Source of the DNA: Pseudonocardia autotrophica
Lineage (GTDB): Bacteria; Actinomycetota; Actinomycetes; Mycobacteriales; Pseudonocardiaceae
Reading direction: 5' to 3'
DNA length: 64,000 nt
NCBI RefSeq assembly: GCF_000717175.1
Contig: NZ_JNYD01000005.1
Location: 265,810 to 329,809 of the forward strand
Below, one piece after another: positions 9,562-17,725 of this stretch. A program made the position numbers and the translations under genes. The number at the start of each line of letters is the position of its first letter. The first letter of the stretch is position 1. The notes beneath the pieces were generated by a model that saw nothing but the letters and a program-made list of their open reading frames with translations, searched no databases and had not been told where the DNA came from.

Positions 9562-10373
9562 CGCGGGGGCGGCGCTGGCGGGTCGTCGTGCTCGCCCTGG
9601 CCGCGCTCTACTTCCTGGTCCCGCTGGTCGCGTCGGCGGAGTTCAGCCTCCGCGCACCCGGCGGCGGCTACGGCGTCGCGAACTACACCCGCATCGCCGA
9701 GGACCCGGTCCTGCTCTCCGCGCTGTTCACCTCGTTGCGGATCGCCGTGCTGACCGCGGTGATCGTGCTGCTGCTGGTGGTCCCGACGGCGGTGTGGGTC
9801 CGGCTGCGGTTCCCGTCGCTGGCCGCCGTGCTGGAGAGCGCGACGATCCTCCCGATCGTCATCCCGCCCGTGGTGATGGCGGCCGGCATCGCGTTCGTGC
9901 AGGCCAACCTGGGCGGGCCGGTGTTCCGGGCGCTGTTCGACTCCTCGACCAGCGCGCTCACGCCCTTCTACGTGATCCTCGCGCTGCCCTTCGCCTACCG
10001 CGCCGTGGACAACGGGCTGGCCGCGATCCCGCTGCGGACCCTCGTCGAGGCCGCCCGCAACCTCGGCGCGGGGATGACGACGGCGCTGGTCCGGGTGATC
10101 CTGCCGGCGATCCGCAGCGCGGTGCTCGGCGCCGCCTTCCTCACCCTGGCGCTGGTGCTGGGCGAGATCGTGATCGCGCGGATCCTGCTCTACACCGACA
10201 CCTTCCCGATCGCCGTCGTGGAGACCGGCCGCAGCGCGGCGGGTGTGTCGGTGGCCCTGTCCCTGGCCAGCCTGCTGCTCACGTGGGTGCTGCTGCTGGC
10301 CGTGTCGTTCGTCGGCGGGCGCCGGAGGCGGAGCTTGCGGAGCCGACCATCGGTGCGGAGGAGAACACCGTGA
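9558..10373 (+). CDS. ABC transporter permease, second subunit
   Basis: Second membrane subunit, 271 residues, about six transmembrane helices, of the PotC/PhnV type. The EAA loop EAARNLGAGMTTALVRVILP lies at about residue 164. The GTG start overlaps the previous stop by four bases, and the stop overlaps the ATPase start in the same way. With the neighbouring permease it forms the heterodimeric translocation path. Confidence 0.92.
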   Translation: MTRGRRWRVVVLALAALYFLVPLVASAEFSLRAPGGGYGVANYTRIAEDPVLLSALFTSLRIAVLTAVIVLLLVVPTAVWVRLRFPSLAAVLESATILPIVIPPVVMAAGIAFVQANLGGPVFRALFDSSTSALTPFYVILALPFAYRAVDNGLAAIPLRTLVEAARNLGAGMTTALVRVILPAIRSAVLGAAFLTLALVLGEIVIARILLYTDTFPIAVVETGRSAAGVSVALSLASLLLTWVLLLAVSFVGGRRRRSLRSRPSVRRRTP

Positions 10374-11365
10374 CCGCTGTGCAGAAGTCCCCCGCGGAGA
10401 CGGCGACGGACGCCGCCGTCGAGTTCCGCGGGGTCAGCCGGGTGTTCGGCGAGACCCGCGCGCTCGACGGGCTCGATCTGGCCCTGCGCCGCGGCGAGCT
10501 GCTGGCCCTGCTCGGCCCGTCCGGCTGCGGCAAGACGACGGCGCTGCGCCTGCTCGCCGGGTTCGACCGGCCGACGAGCGGGGAGATCCGCATCGACGGG
10601 CGGGACGTCACCGGCGTCCCGGCGAGCAAGCGCGACACCGGGATGGTGTTCCAGGCCTACAGCCTGTTCCCGACGATGACGGCGGCGGAGAACGTCGCCT
10701 TCGGCCTGCGGATGCGCAAGGTCGGCGGGGCCGAGCGCGGGCGGCGGGCGGCCGAGCTGCTGGAGCTCGTCGGGCTCGGCGACCGCGGCGGCTCCTACCC
10801 GCACGAGCTCTCCGGCGGCCAGCAGCAGCGGGTGGCGCTGGCGCGGGCGCTCGCCGTGCGGCCGAGCGTGCTGCTGCTCGACGAGCCGCTCTCCGCGCTC
10901 GACGCCCGGGTGCGCGTGCAGCTGCGGGACGAGATCCGCCGGCTGCAGCTCGCGGAGGGCATCACCACGTTGTTCGTCACCCACGACCAGTCGGAGGCGC
11001 TCGCTGTCGCCGACCGGGTCGCGGTGCTCAACGCGGGGCGGATGGAGCAGGTCGACGTGCCGCAGGAGGTCTACGCGCGGCCCGCGACCCCGTTCGTCGC
11101 CGAGTTCGTGGGCGTGATGAACACGGTCCCCGTGTCGGGCGGCCGGATCACCCCGGGCGCGGCGGAGACCACCCAGGTCCGTCCGGAGGCGCTGCTCGTC
11201 GGGGCGCCGGACGGCCTCGCCGGCACGGTGCTGACCAGCACCTTCCTCGGCCCGGTGACCCGCCTGGTGATCCGCACCGAGGTCGGCGAGCTGACCGCCG
11301 ACGCCGTCACCCGCCCCGGCCTCCCCGCCATCGGCGAGCACACCACGGTCCAGATCAGCGGCTGA
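10370..11365 (+). CDS. ABC transporter ATP-binding protein with TOBE domain
   Basis: Energises the importer by ATP hydrolysis. The 331-residue protein carries every expected motif: Walker A GPSGCGKTT (about residue 50), Q-loop VFQAYSLFP, signature LSGGQQQ (about 147), Walker B LLLDEP (about 168), D-loop SALD and the switch histidine in FVTHDQSEAL. A C-terminal TOBE-like domain follows (about 250-331), placing it in the PotA/FbpC group. GGAGGAG precedes the GTG start, which overlaps the permease stop. Confidence 0.94.
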   Translation: MTAVQKSPAETATDAAVEFRGVSRVFGETRALDGLDLALRRGELLALLGPSGCGKTTALRLLAGFDRPTSGEIRIDGRDVTGVPASKRDTGMVFQAYSLFPTMTAAENVAFGLRMRKVGGAERGRRAAELLELVGLGDRGGSYPHELSGGQQQRVALARALAVRPSVLLLDEPLSALDARVRVQLRDEIRRLQLAEGITTLFVTHDQSEALAVADRVAVLNAGRMEQVDVPQEVYARPATPFVAEFVGVMNTVPVSGGRITPGAAETTQVRPEALLVGAPDGLAGTVLTSTFLGPVTRLVIRTEVGELTADAVTRPGLPAIGEHTTVQISG

Positions 11366-11369
11366 GGCC

Positions 11370-12263
11370 GTGCGCCGCCGGGCGCGCGGGCAGATGATCG
11401 GGAGCGTGTTCCCGGGCTTCGACGACGAGCGGGTCGATATGGGCGAGGTGGTGCTGCGGGTGCGGCACGGCGGCAGCGGGCCCGCGGTGCTGCTCCTGCA
11501 CGGCCACCCGCGCACGTCGGCGACCTGGCACCGGGTCGCCCCGGTCCTGCGCGACGCCGGGTTCACGGTGGTGTGCCCGGACCTGCGGGGTTACGGGGTC
11601 TCCACGGCTCCCCCGTCGGCCCCCGACCACGCGCAGGCGTCGAAACGGGCGATGGCCGCCGACCTCGCCGCGCTCATGCGCCGGCTCGGCCACGAGCGGT
11701 TCACGGTCGCCGGGCACGACCGCGGAAGCTACGTGGCCCTGCGCCTGGCGCTCGACCATCCGGACGCCGTGGAGCGGCTCGCGGTGCTCGACAGCGTCCC
11801 GATCAGCGAGGCCCTGGCCCGCTGCACCGACCGCTTCGCCACGGCGTGGTGGCACTGGTTCTTCTTCGCGCAGCCCGAGAAGCCCGAGCGGGCGATCACC
11901 GCCGACCCGGACGCCTGGTACGGCGGCGACCCGGCCGTGATGGGCGAGGAGGCGTACGCCGAGTACCGGGCCGCGATCCACGACCCGGGCACCGTGCACG
12001 CGATGCTCGAGGACTACCGCGCCGGGCTCGGCGTGGACCGGGCCCACGAGGAGGCCGACCGGGCCGCGGGCCGCCGCCTGCGCTGCCCGGTCCTGGTCCT
12101 CTGGTCGACCCGGGACGACATGGAGTACCTCTACGGGGACCCGTTGACCGTCTGGCGTGAGTGGGCCGACGACCTGCGCGGACACGGGATCGAGTCCGGT
12201 CACCACATGGCCGAGGAGGCCCCGGACGACCTCGCCCGCGCCCTGCTCGCGTTCTGCGGCTGA
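11370..12263 (+). CDS. Alpha/beta hydrolase, haloacetate dehalogenase-like
   Basis: Soluble alpha/beta hydrolase of 297 residues (an alternative ATG at 11394 removes eight residues). Layout follows fluoroacetate dehalogenases: HGHPRTSATWH oxyanion region, DLRGYG, nucleophile Asp in GHDRG, acid Asp in AVLDS, the halide-binding His-Trp in WHWFFFAQP, Tyr in EDYRAG and the catalytic His in ESGHHMAEEAP. The second substrate-carboxylate arginine of fluoroacetate dehalogenase, four residues after the nucleophile, is replaced by Tyr (GHDRGSY). The fold and Asp nucleophile are therefore clear but the substrate is doubtful; an epoxide or other ester-like substrate is possible. It follows the ABC operon by four bases and may act on the imported compound. 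Confidence 0.82.
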   Translation: MRRRARGQMIGSVFPGFDDERVDMGEVVLRVRHGGSGPAVLLLHGHPRTSATWHRVAPVLRDAGFTVVCPDLRGYGVSTAPPSAPDHAQASKRAMAADLAALMRRLGHERFTVAGHDRGSYVALRLALDHPDAVERLAVLDSVPISEALARCTDRFATAWWHWFFFAQPEKPERAITADPDAWYGGDPAVMGEEAYAEYRAAIHDPGTVHAMLEDYRAGLGVDRAHEEADRAAGRRLRCPVLVLWSTRDDMEYLYGDPLTVWREWADDLRGHGIESGHHMAEEAPDDLARALLAFCG

Positions 12264-12268
12264 CGCCG

Positions 12269-12314
12269 CCCGTGCGCGGTAAGTGGTGCTGGAGCACCAC
12301 TTACCGCGCACGGG
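12269..12314. terminator. Bidirectional palindromic terminator containing a stop codon
   Basis: A 22-bp perfect stem (left arm 12269-12290, right arm 12293-12314, two-base centre) lies between the convergent hydrolase and WYL genes. Its core is a 40-base perfect palindrome beginning GTGCGCGGTAAGTGG and ending in the complement. The TAA stop of the minus-strand WYL gene (12301-12303) is inside the right arm. Function as a two-way terminator is inferred from position. Confidence 0.75.
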
Positions 12315-13272
12315 TGCCGGAGGCGCGGAGGAAGCGTTCCCCCCACTCGCTCAGCTTTGCGGTCAGCTCCGGGGGCGAGCGGACGTCGAACTCCGCGCCG
12401 CAGCTGCCGAGGGCGAGCAGGGGCCAGTCGAGGTCGTCGGTCGCCATCCTGAGCAGGCAGCGGTCGGGACCGAGCGGCTCGATCGTGGCCCACCGAGCCA
12501 GGTGGGCGAGCTGCTCGGCGGGGGCCTCGACCAGCGCCTCGACGGTGTAGGTGGAGGGGCGGTTGCGGATGCCGGCCTGGACGAAGTCCGCGGCGTCGGC
12601 GGTCGGCAGCGCCCGCGGGCGGAACCGGGCGCCCGTGCGGCGGGGCTCGGCGAGCCGGTCGAGCCGGAAACTGCGCCAGTCGTGCCGGTCCAGGTCGTAG
12701 GCCACCAGGTACCAGCGCCGGCCGAGCGGGACGAGCCGGTGCGGCTCGACCTGCCGGGTCGCCCGATCGGCGCCGCGGGCGGTGTAGCCGAACTCGATCC
12801 GCTCGGAGTCCCGGCAGGCCTGGGCGACCACGATCAACGCCTCGGGATCGAGGGCGTCCGTCCGCGGGGCGCCGCCCCAGGTGCTCGGCACGGTGACCCC
12901 GCGCAGCGCGTCGACCCGGCGCCGCAGCCGCGGCGGCATGACCTGTACGACCTTCGTCAGCGCCCGCAGCGCGGGCTCCTCGATCCCGGCCACGGCGCCC
13001 TGCGTCGCGGCCTGCATGCCGACGGCGAGCGCCACCGCCTCCTCGTCGTCGACGACGAGCGGCGGCAGCGCGGCGCCCGCGGCGAGCTGGTAGCCGCCGT
13101 CGACACCCCGGGTCGCCATGACCGGGTACCCGAGCTCGCGGAGCCGGTCGACGTCCCGGCGCAGGGTCCGCACGGACACCTCCAGCCGGGACGCCAGCTC
13201 CGGCCCCGGCCAGTACCGGTGGGTCTGCAGGAGCGAGAGCAGCCGCAGCGTCCGCGAGCTCGGTGAGGTCAC
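12301..13272 (-). CDS. WYL-domain transcriptional regulator
   Basis: YafY-type regulator, 323 residues from the GTG at 13272. An N-terminal winged HTH (TLRLLSLLQTHRYW, ELASRLEVSVRTLRRDVDRL, LGYPV) is followed by the WYL domain (about 140-230, with EPHRLVPLGRRWYLVAYD) and a WCX C-terminal region. WYL domains are thought to sense nucleic acid or nucleotide ligands. There is no clear ribosome-binding site, and a TATCCGGC/GCCGGATA inverted repeat lies nine bases upstream of the start, suggesting leaderless or tightly autoregulated expression. It follows the quinone oxidoreductase gene on the same strand by 67 bases. The target is unknown. Confidence 0.9.
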   Translation of the reverse strand: MTSPSSRTLRLLSLLQTHRYWPGPELASRLEVSVRTLRRDVDRLRELGYPVMATRGVDGGYQLAAGAALPPLVVDDEEAVALAVGMQAATQGAVAGIEEPALRALTKVVQVMPPRLRRRVDALRGVTVPSTWGGAPRTDALDPEALIVVAQACRDSERIEFGYTARGADRATRQVEPHRLVPLGRRWYLVAYDLDRHDWRSFRLDRLAEPRRTGARFRPRALPTADAADFVQAGIRNRPSTYTVEALVEAPAEQLAHLARWATIEPLGPDRCLLRMATDDLDWPLLALGSCGAEFDVRSPPELTAKLSEWGERFLRASGTRAR

Positions 13273-13280
13273 CCGGTCAG

Positions 13281-13304
13281 TATCCGGCGTATTGCGGCCG
13301 GATA
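13281..13304 (-). promoter_or_regulatory. Candidate autoregulatory operator of the WYL gene
   Basis: Perfect inverted repeat TATCCGGC (13281-13288) / GCCGGATA (13297-13304) with an eight-base spacer, immediately upstream of the WYL regulator start. Position and symmetry suggest a dimeric binding site that also covers the promoter; binding is inferred. Confidence 0.5.
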
Positions 13305-13339
13305 CCGACCGGATTCCGGCGACCGGATTCAGCCCGGGA

Positions 13340-14305
13340 TCAGGGCTCGACGACCGCCTTGCCCAGCACGCCCCGCTCACCCAGCAGCGCGACGGCCTCG
13401 CCCGCCTTCTCCAGCGGGTAGGTCCCGGCGATGGGCGGGTCGACGATGCCGGACTCCAGGTACGGGATCAGCTTGTCCCACTCCGCGCGGGTGTAGCCCT
13501 CGCGCGGCATGGCGTACGCACCCCAGCCGACGCCGCGGACGTCGATGTTGTTGAGCAGCAGCCGGTTCACCTTGACCGTGGGGATCTCGCCCGCGGTGAA
13601 CCCGATGACCAGCAGCCGGCCGAGGGGGGCGAGGGAGCGCAGCGAGTCGGTGAAGCGGTCGCCGCCGACCGGGTCGACGACCATGTCGACGCCGGTGCCG
13701 TCGGTCAGCTCCTTGACGGCGTCCTTGAACCCGTCCGTCAGCACCGCCTCGTCCGAGCCGACGGACCTCACGAAGTCCGCCTTCTCCTGCGTGGAGACGA
13801 CCGAGATCACGCGGGCGCCCAGGGCCTTCGCCAGCTGGATGGTCGCGGTGCCGATGCCGCCGGCGGCACCGTGCACCAGCACGGTCTCGCCCTTCTGCAG
13901 CTGACCGCGGGTGATCAGCGCGAAGGTCATCGTCAGGTAGTTCATCGGCAGGCAGGCGCCCGCCGCGAAACCCACGTTGTCCGGCAGCGGGAACACGCTC
14001 TGCACCGGGGCGGTGGCCAGCTCCGCGAAGGCGCCGATCGAGGTGCTCGCGGCGACCCGGTCGCCCGGCGAGAACTCCGAGCCCTCCGGTGCCTCCCGGA
14101 CCACGCCCGCCAGCTCGCCGCCCAGGGTGAAGGGCACCTCGGGCTTGTACTGGTACTTGTCCTGCGTGAGCAGCAGGTCCGGGAAGTTGACCCCGGCCGC
14201 CTTGACCTCGATCAGCACCTCGCCCGGCCCGGCCACCGGGTCCGGCACCTCACCGATCTCCAGCGCCTGCGGCCCGTCCGTGCGGGTCACCCGTGCTGCG
14301 CGCAT
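13340..14305 (-). CDS. NADPH:quinone oxidoreductase / zinc-independent MDR alcohol dehydrogenase
   Basis: Medium-chain dehydrogenase/reductase of the quinone oxidoreductase branch, 321 residues. The N-terminal GroES-like part (GPGEVLIEVKAAGVNFPDLLL) lacks the catalytic zinc ligands; the Rossmann motif HGAAGGIGTATIQLAK is at about residue 142. It reduces quinones or alpha,beta-unsaturated carbonyls with NADPH; the physiological substrate is unknown. AGGAGA lies upstream of the ATG at 14305. It is the last of three genes (TetR, APH-like kinase, oxidoreductase) on the minus side of the acyl-CoA locus, starting 38 bases after the kinase stop. Confidence 0.9.
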   Translation of the reverse strand: MRAARVTRTDGPQALEIGEVPDPVAGPGEVLIEVKAAGVNFPDLLLTQDKYQYKPEVPFTLGGELAGVVREAPEGSEFSPGDRVAASTSIGAFAELATAPVQSVFPLPDNVGFAAGACLPMNYLTMTFALITRGQLQKGETVLVHGAAGGIGTATIQLAKALGARVISVVSTQEKADFVRSVGSDEAVLTDGFKDAVKELTDGTGVDMVVDPVGGDRFTDSLRSLAPLGRLLVIGFTAGEIPTVKVNRLLLNNIDVRGVGWGAYAMPREGYTRAEWDKLIPYLESGIVDPPIAGTYPLEKAGEAVALLGERGVLGKAVVEP

Positions 14306-14343
14306 GCCTGTCTCTCCTGTCGTCGCGTTCGTCGTCGAACATG

Positions 14344-15696
14344 TCAGGTCCGGTGCGGGGGCGCCAGGTACCGCGGATTGGCCACCGCGACCTGCGCGGT
14401 GACCGAGGCGCGGACCGCGGCCACGACGTCGGGGCCGTCCGCGGGCAGGGCGCCGTCGCGGATCCGGGCGGCCAGCTCGCCGTCGTCGGCGCAGCCCAGG
14501 GCGTGCAGCCGGGCGCGGTGCCCGGTCCGCTGCGCCGGACCGAGCCGCAGCTCGCGGCGGGCGATCGTGAGGGCGTTGGCGGCCACCTTGGCCAGGTAGG
14601 CGGTGCGCGGGTCGGGCGGGGTCAGCTCCTCGCGGAGGAACCCGGTCACGGCCTCGAGCAGCTCGTCGACGGACGGCCGGTCGTGCACCACGGGTTCCTC
14701 GACCGGGACGGGACCGCCCATCGCGTCGGCGACGACGGCGGGCTCGGTGAGGCCGAGGGCCAGCAGGGCGTCGTGCTCGGCCTCCGCGATCCGCCTGCCA
14801 AGCACCGCCATCTCGACCGACCGCTCGCTGCCGCCGAGGTGCCGTTCGGCCTGGATGCGGCAGATCACCGCCCACCGGGCGCAGGCGAACACCTCCCACC
14901 AGCGCACCGCCTCCGGATCGGGGCGCACGCCGGTCGCGGCCTCGTACCCCGCGAACAGCTCCTCGCGGGTGCCGTAGCCGCCGACCTCGGGGGCCGCGCC
15001 GAACCGCCAGGCCCGGGCGCACACCCAGCCGAGGTCCTCACGCGGGTCGCCGACGTGCGCCAGCTCCCAGTCGAGCACCGCCCGCACGCCGGAGTCGTCG
15101 ACCAGCAGGTTGCCGTTGCGGAAGTCGCCGTGCACCAGGGCGGGCGGCACCGGGTCGGGCCGGGTCTCGGCGAGCCGGCGGAACACCAGCTCCATCGCGG
15201 GCCGGGGCTCGCCGAAGGCGGCGTGGCTCTCCCGCAGCAGGGTGAGCGCGTCTGCGTGGTGCTCGAGCCGCGGCACGTCCGCGGGGTCGATCGCGTGGAT
15301 GCGGCCGAGGATATCGCCGAACTGCCGCGCCAGCCGCGGCCGGACCGCGGCCCACCGCTCCGAGCGCAGCAGCCGTGGCGGCAGGGTCTCCCCCGCCAGC
15401 CGCTCCATCAGCAGGTACGGGCTGCCGACGCCGTCCGCCCCGTCCCCCGCGGCCAGCAGCTCCGGGATCGGGACGCCCGCCCGCGCGGCGGCGCGGAAGC
15501 ACTCGGCCTCGCGCGCCATCCCCTCCGGCTCCGGGACCTCCGGCGGGTCGCGGCGCAGGATCAGGCCGCGCCCACCGGCGTCGAACGACCAGGTCTCGCG
15601 GCTCGCCCCGGCCGACAACCGGTGCAGGTCCGTGACCGGGGCGCCGAGGACGCGGGCGAGCGCGTCGGACAGGGAGTCGGGGACGACGGCCGTCAT
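14344..15696 (-). CDS. APH-like phosphotransferase with C-terminal DUF6285-like domain
   Basis: Fusion protein of 450 residues. Residues ~10-290 are an aminoglycoside phosphotransferase/choline-kinase fold: a glycine-poor N-lobe with LILRRDP, the brenner-type catalytic motif HGDFRNGN (189-196) and the metal-binding DWELAHVGDP (209-218). Residues ~330-440 resemble the helical DUF6285 domain often found beside such kinases in acyl-CoA loci. This is the arrangement of ACAD10/ACAD11-associated kinases, known to phosphorylate 4-hydroxyacyl substrates, rather than antibiotic resistance enzymes. It overlaps the TetR stop by four bases and sits opposite a CoA-transferase/crotonase/acyl-CoA ligase operon, so a role in phosphorylating a hydroxyacyl intermediate is a reasonable inference. 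Confidence 0.85.
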   Translation of the reverse strand: MTAVVPDSLSDALARVLGAPVTDLHRLSAGASRETWSFDAGGRGLILRRDPPEVPEPEGMAREAECFRAAARAGVPIPELLAAGDGADGVGSPYLLMERLAGETLPPRLLRSERWAAVRPRLARQFGDILGRIHAIDPADVPRLEHHADALTLLRESHAAFGEPRPAMELVFRRLAETRPDPVPPALVHGDFRNGNLLVDDSGVRAVLDWELAHVGDPREDLGWVCARAWRFGAAPEVGGYGTREELFAGYEAATGVRPDPEAVRWWEVFACARWAVICRIQAERHLGGSERSVEMAVLGRRIAEAEHDALLALGLTEPAVVADAMGGPVPVEEPVVHDRPSVDELLEAVTGFLREELTPPDPRTAYLAKVAANALTIARRELRLGPAQRTGHRARLHALGCADDGELAARIRDGALPADGPDVVAAVRASVTAQVAVANPRYLAPPHRT

Positions 15697-16361
15697 CGCC
15701 CGTACCTCACGGCGTCGAGCGCGATCTCCTCGTAGCGCGCCACGATCTCGTCCGGCCCGAGCCGCCCACCCGGCCGGTACCAGGCGGCCACGGCCGTGCA
15801 GGCGGTGCTCACGAACCGCGCCGCGTCGTCGGGCTGGTCCGCGCCGAACACCCCGCGCCGCACCCCGTCGCGCACCACCCGGTCGAAGATCCGCTGCTGG
15901 ACGTCGCGCTTCGCCACCACCAGCGCCCGCGCCCCGGGTTCGAGGGAGCGCAGCTCGCTGTTACCGAGCAGGCTCTCCCGCTGCGACTCCAGGTGCACCC
16001 GCACGTGCGCGCCGACGACGGCCCGCAGCCGGTCGGCCGGATCCTCGCCGGCGAGGTCGAGGGCCTCCTCGGTGGCGGCGATCAGCACGTCCAGCCCGCG
16101 GTCGAGCATCGTCGCCAGCAGGCCCTGCTTCGAGGTGAAATGGTGGTAGAGGATCGCCGGGCTGGTCCCGGCGGCCGCGGCGATGTCGCGCACCGAGGTC
16201 CCGTGGTAGCCGTGGACGGCCATGACCTCGACCGCCGCGGCGATCAGCGCAGCGGCCGTGGGTTCGTCCCCCGGCAGCACGAGCGTGGTGGGCGGCAGCC
16301 CCTCCCCGGGGCTCCCGCGGCGCGCCCCGGAGGACGCGGCCGGCTTCTCGGCGCTGACCAT
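15693..16361 (-). CDS. TetR/AcrR family transcriptional regulator
   Basis: Ligand-responsive repressor, 222 residues. After a ~35-residue disordered start comes the TetR HTH (IAAAVEVMAVHGYHGTSVRDIA, AAAGTSPAILYHHFTSKQGLL) and a helical ligand domain. It is the first gene of the minus-strand trio and is divergent from the CoA-transferase operon. The 128-base gap holds two TGAACG-type palindromes that flank a sigma-70 promoter; both resemble sites of acyl-CoA-sensing TetR regulators. The inferred effector is an acyl-CoA made by this locus. Confidence 0.93.
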   Translation of the reverse strand: MVSAEKPAASSGARRGSPGEGLPPTTLVLPGDEPTAAALIAAAVEVMAVHGYHGTSVRDIAAAAGTSPAILYHHFTSKQGLLATMLDRGLDVLIAATEEALDLAGEDPADRLRAVVGAHVRVHLESQRESLLGNSELRSLEPGARALVVAKRDVQQRIFDRVVRDGVRRGVFGADQPDDAARFVSTACTAVAAWYRPGGRLGPDEIVARYEEIALDAVRYGR

Positions 16362-16380
16362 GCCGCCACCTTAACCGCTC

Positions 16381-16394
16381 TGAACGATCGTTCA
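16381..16394. promoter_or_regulatory. TetR operator 1
   Basis: Perfect 14-bp palindrome TGAACGATCGTTCA, 20 bases upstream of the TetR start and just upstream of the -35 of the divergent operon. Sequence type and place mark it as the probable TetR site. Confidence 0.75.
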
Positions 16395-16402
16395 AAGCCC
16401 TG

Positions 16403-16431
16403 TTGACGCAGCAGGTGACTCGTCCTACGGT
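16403..16431 (+). promoter_or_regulatory. Promoter of the acyl-CoA operon
   Basis: TTGACG (16403-16408), 17-base spacer, TACGGT (16426-16431): a good match to an actinobacterial housekeeping promoter. It sits between two TetR-type palindromes, so bound repressor would occlude it. Confidence 0.7.
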
Positions 16432-16435
16432 GCGT

Positions 16436-16449
16436 TGAACGAGCGTTCG
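16436..16449. promoter_or_regulatory. TetR operator 2
   Basis: TGAACGAGCGTTCG, the same half-site as operator 1 (TGAACG/CGTTC) with a changed centre. It overlaps the expected transcription start of the operon. Confidence 0.7.
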
Positions 16450-16489
16450 GCGACAGGCCGGACCCGGGCACCGACGGAGGTGCGATCCC

Positions 16490-17725
16490 ATGGCCGGTCC
16501 CTACGCGGGGTTGAAGGTCTTCGACCTCAGCCACGTGATCGCCGGGCCGTTCTGCACGCGGATGCTCGCGGACATGGGCGCCGACGTGATTCGCGTCGAG
16601 CAGCCCACCGGCGACCTGATGCGGGCGCTGCCCGTGGCCGTCGGCGACCCCGAGGACCACGTCTCCAGCGCGTACGCGCAGTACAACACGGGCAAGCGGT
16701 CGGTCGGGCTGAACCTCAAGGACCCGCGCGGGCTCGACCTGGCGCTGCGGCTCGCGGACTGGGCCGACGTCGTGGTCGAGAACTTCGCGCCCGGGGTGCT
16801 GGGCCGGCTCGGCCTCGGCTGGGAGGTGCTGCACGCCCGCGACCCGCGCACGATCCTCTGCTCGCTGTCCACCTTCGGCGCCGTGGGCCCCTACTCGCAC
16901 CTGTCCGGCTTCGGGCTGGTCGCCGAGGCCTGGTCCGGGCTGATGTCGCTGACCGGCGAGGAGGGCGGGCCGCCGATGCACTTCGGCACCGCGCTCGCCG
17001 ACGTCAACTCCGCGGTGCACGCGCTCGCCGGCATCGGTGCGGCGCTGCACCAGCGGCAGCGCACCGGCGAGGGCACGCACGTCGACATCTCCGCCTTCGA
17101 CGCCCTGTTCGCCATGATCGACCAGCAGCCGGCCGCGGGCGCCTTCACGCAGGGCGAGGCGGTGCGTGGCAAGTACGGCAACCGGCACACCACGAGCGTG
17201 CCGTCGGGCGTCGCGACCTGCGCGGACGGCACGCACCTCGCCTACGGGATGAGCGGCGACGTCTTCTTCGCGCGCCTGGTGAAGGCCATGGACGCGCCGG
17301 AGCTGCAGGAGGAGTACGGCACCGTCGCCCAGCGCGTCGGGAACCCGGGGCCGCTCTACGACCGCATCGAGGCCTGGGCGGCCACCTGGCCGACGGCCGA
17401 CGCGCTGGTCGAGCACCTCGTCGCGCACGGGCTCTCCGCGGCCCGGGTCCGCTCCGTGCGGGAGAACCTCGCCGACCCGCACCTCGTCGCCCGCGGCACG
17501 CTCAGCCCGGTCCGGCAGCCGGGGCACGGCGAGGTCCTCCTGCAGACCGCGCCGTACCGCTTCTCCGGGTCCGAGGTCCGCCCGGGGCGACCCGCCGGAC
17601 CGATCGCCGCCGACACCGCCGAGGTCCTCGCCGACGTGCTCGGCCTCGACGACGCGGCGGTCGCGGCCCTCTTCGACGACGGGGCCGTCCACGGTCCCCA
17701 CGACACAGGGAAAGGAGCCCGATGA
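16490..17725 (+). CDS. Family III CoA-transferase (CaiB/BaiF type)
   Basis: Transfers CoA between carboxylic acids. The 411-residue protein shows the family N-terminus LKVFDLSHVIAGPFCTRMLADMGADVI (two stretches), NTGKRSVGLNLKDPRG, VVENFAPGVLGRLGLG, and the catalytic aspartate in GTALADVNS (Asp about 171) that forms the acyl-anhydride intermediate. First gene of a four-gene operon under the TetR-flanked promoter; its stop overlaps the crotonase start. Which acid is activated is not visible, but an acyl-CoA ligase at the end of the same operon suggests a pathway fed by free acids. Confidence 0.93.
   Translation: MAGPYAGLKVFDLSHVIAGPFCTRMLADMGADVIRVEQPTGDLMRALPVAVGDPEDHVSSAYAQYNTGKRSVGLNLKDPRGLDLALRLADWADVVVENFAPGVLGRLGLGWEVLHARDPRTILCSLSTFGAVGPYSHLSGFGLVAEAWSGLMSLTGEEGGPPMHFGTALADVNSAVHALAGIGAALHQRQRTGEGTHVDISAFDALFAMIDQQPAAGAFTQGEAVRGKYGNRHTTSVPSGVATCADGTHLAYGMSGDVFFARLVKAMDAPELQEEYGTVAQRVGNPGPLYDRIEAWAATWPTADALVEHLVAHGLSAARVRSVRENLADPHLVARGTLSPVRQPGHGEVLLQTAPYRFSGSEVRPGRPAGPIAADTAEVLADVLGLDDAAVAALFDDGAVHGPHDTGKGAR

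Noticed and set aside
14344..15696. Aminoglycoside resistance gene
   Set aside because: The APH fold is shared, but the acyl-CoA context and the DUF6285-like tail fit the ACAD10-associated kinases better.
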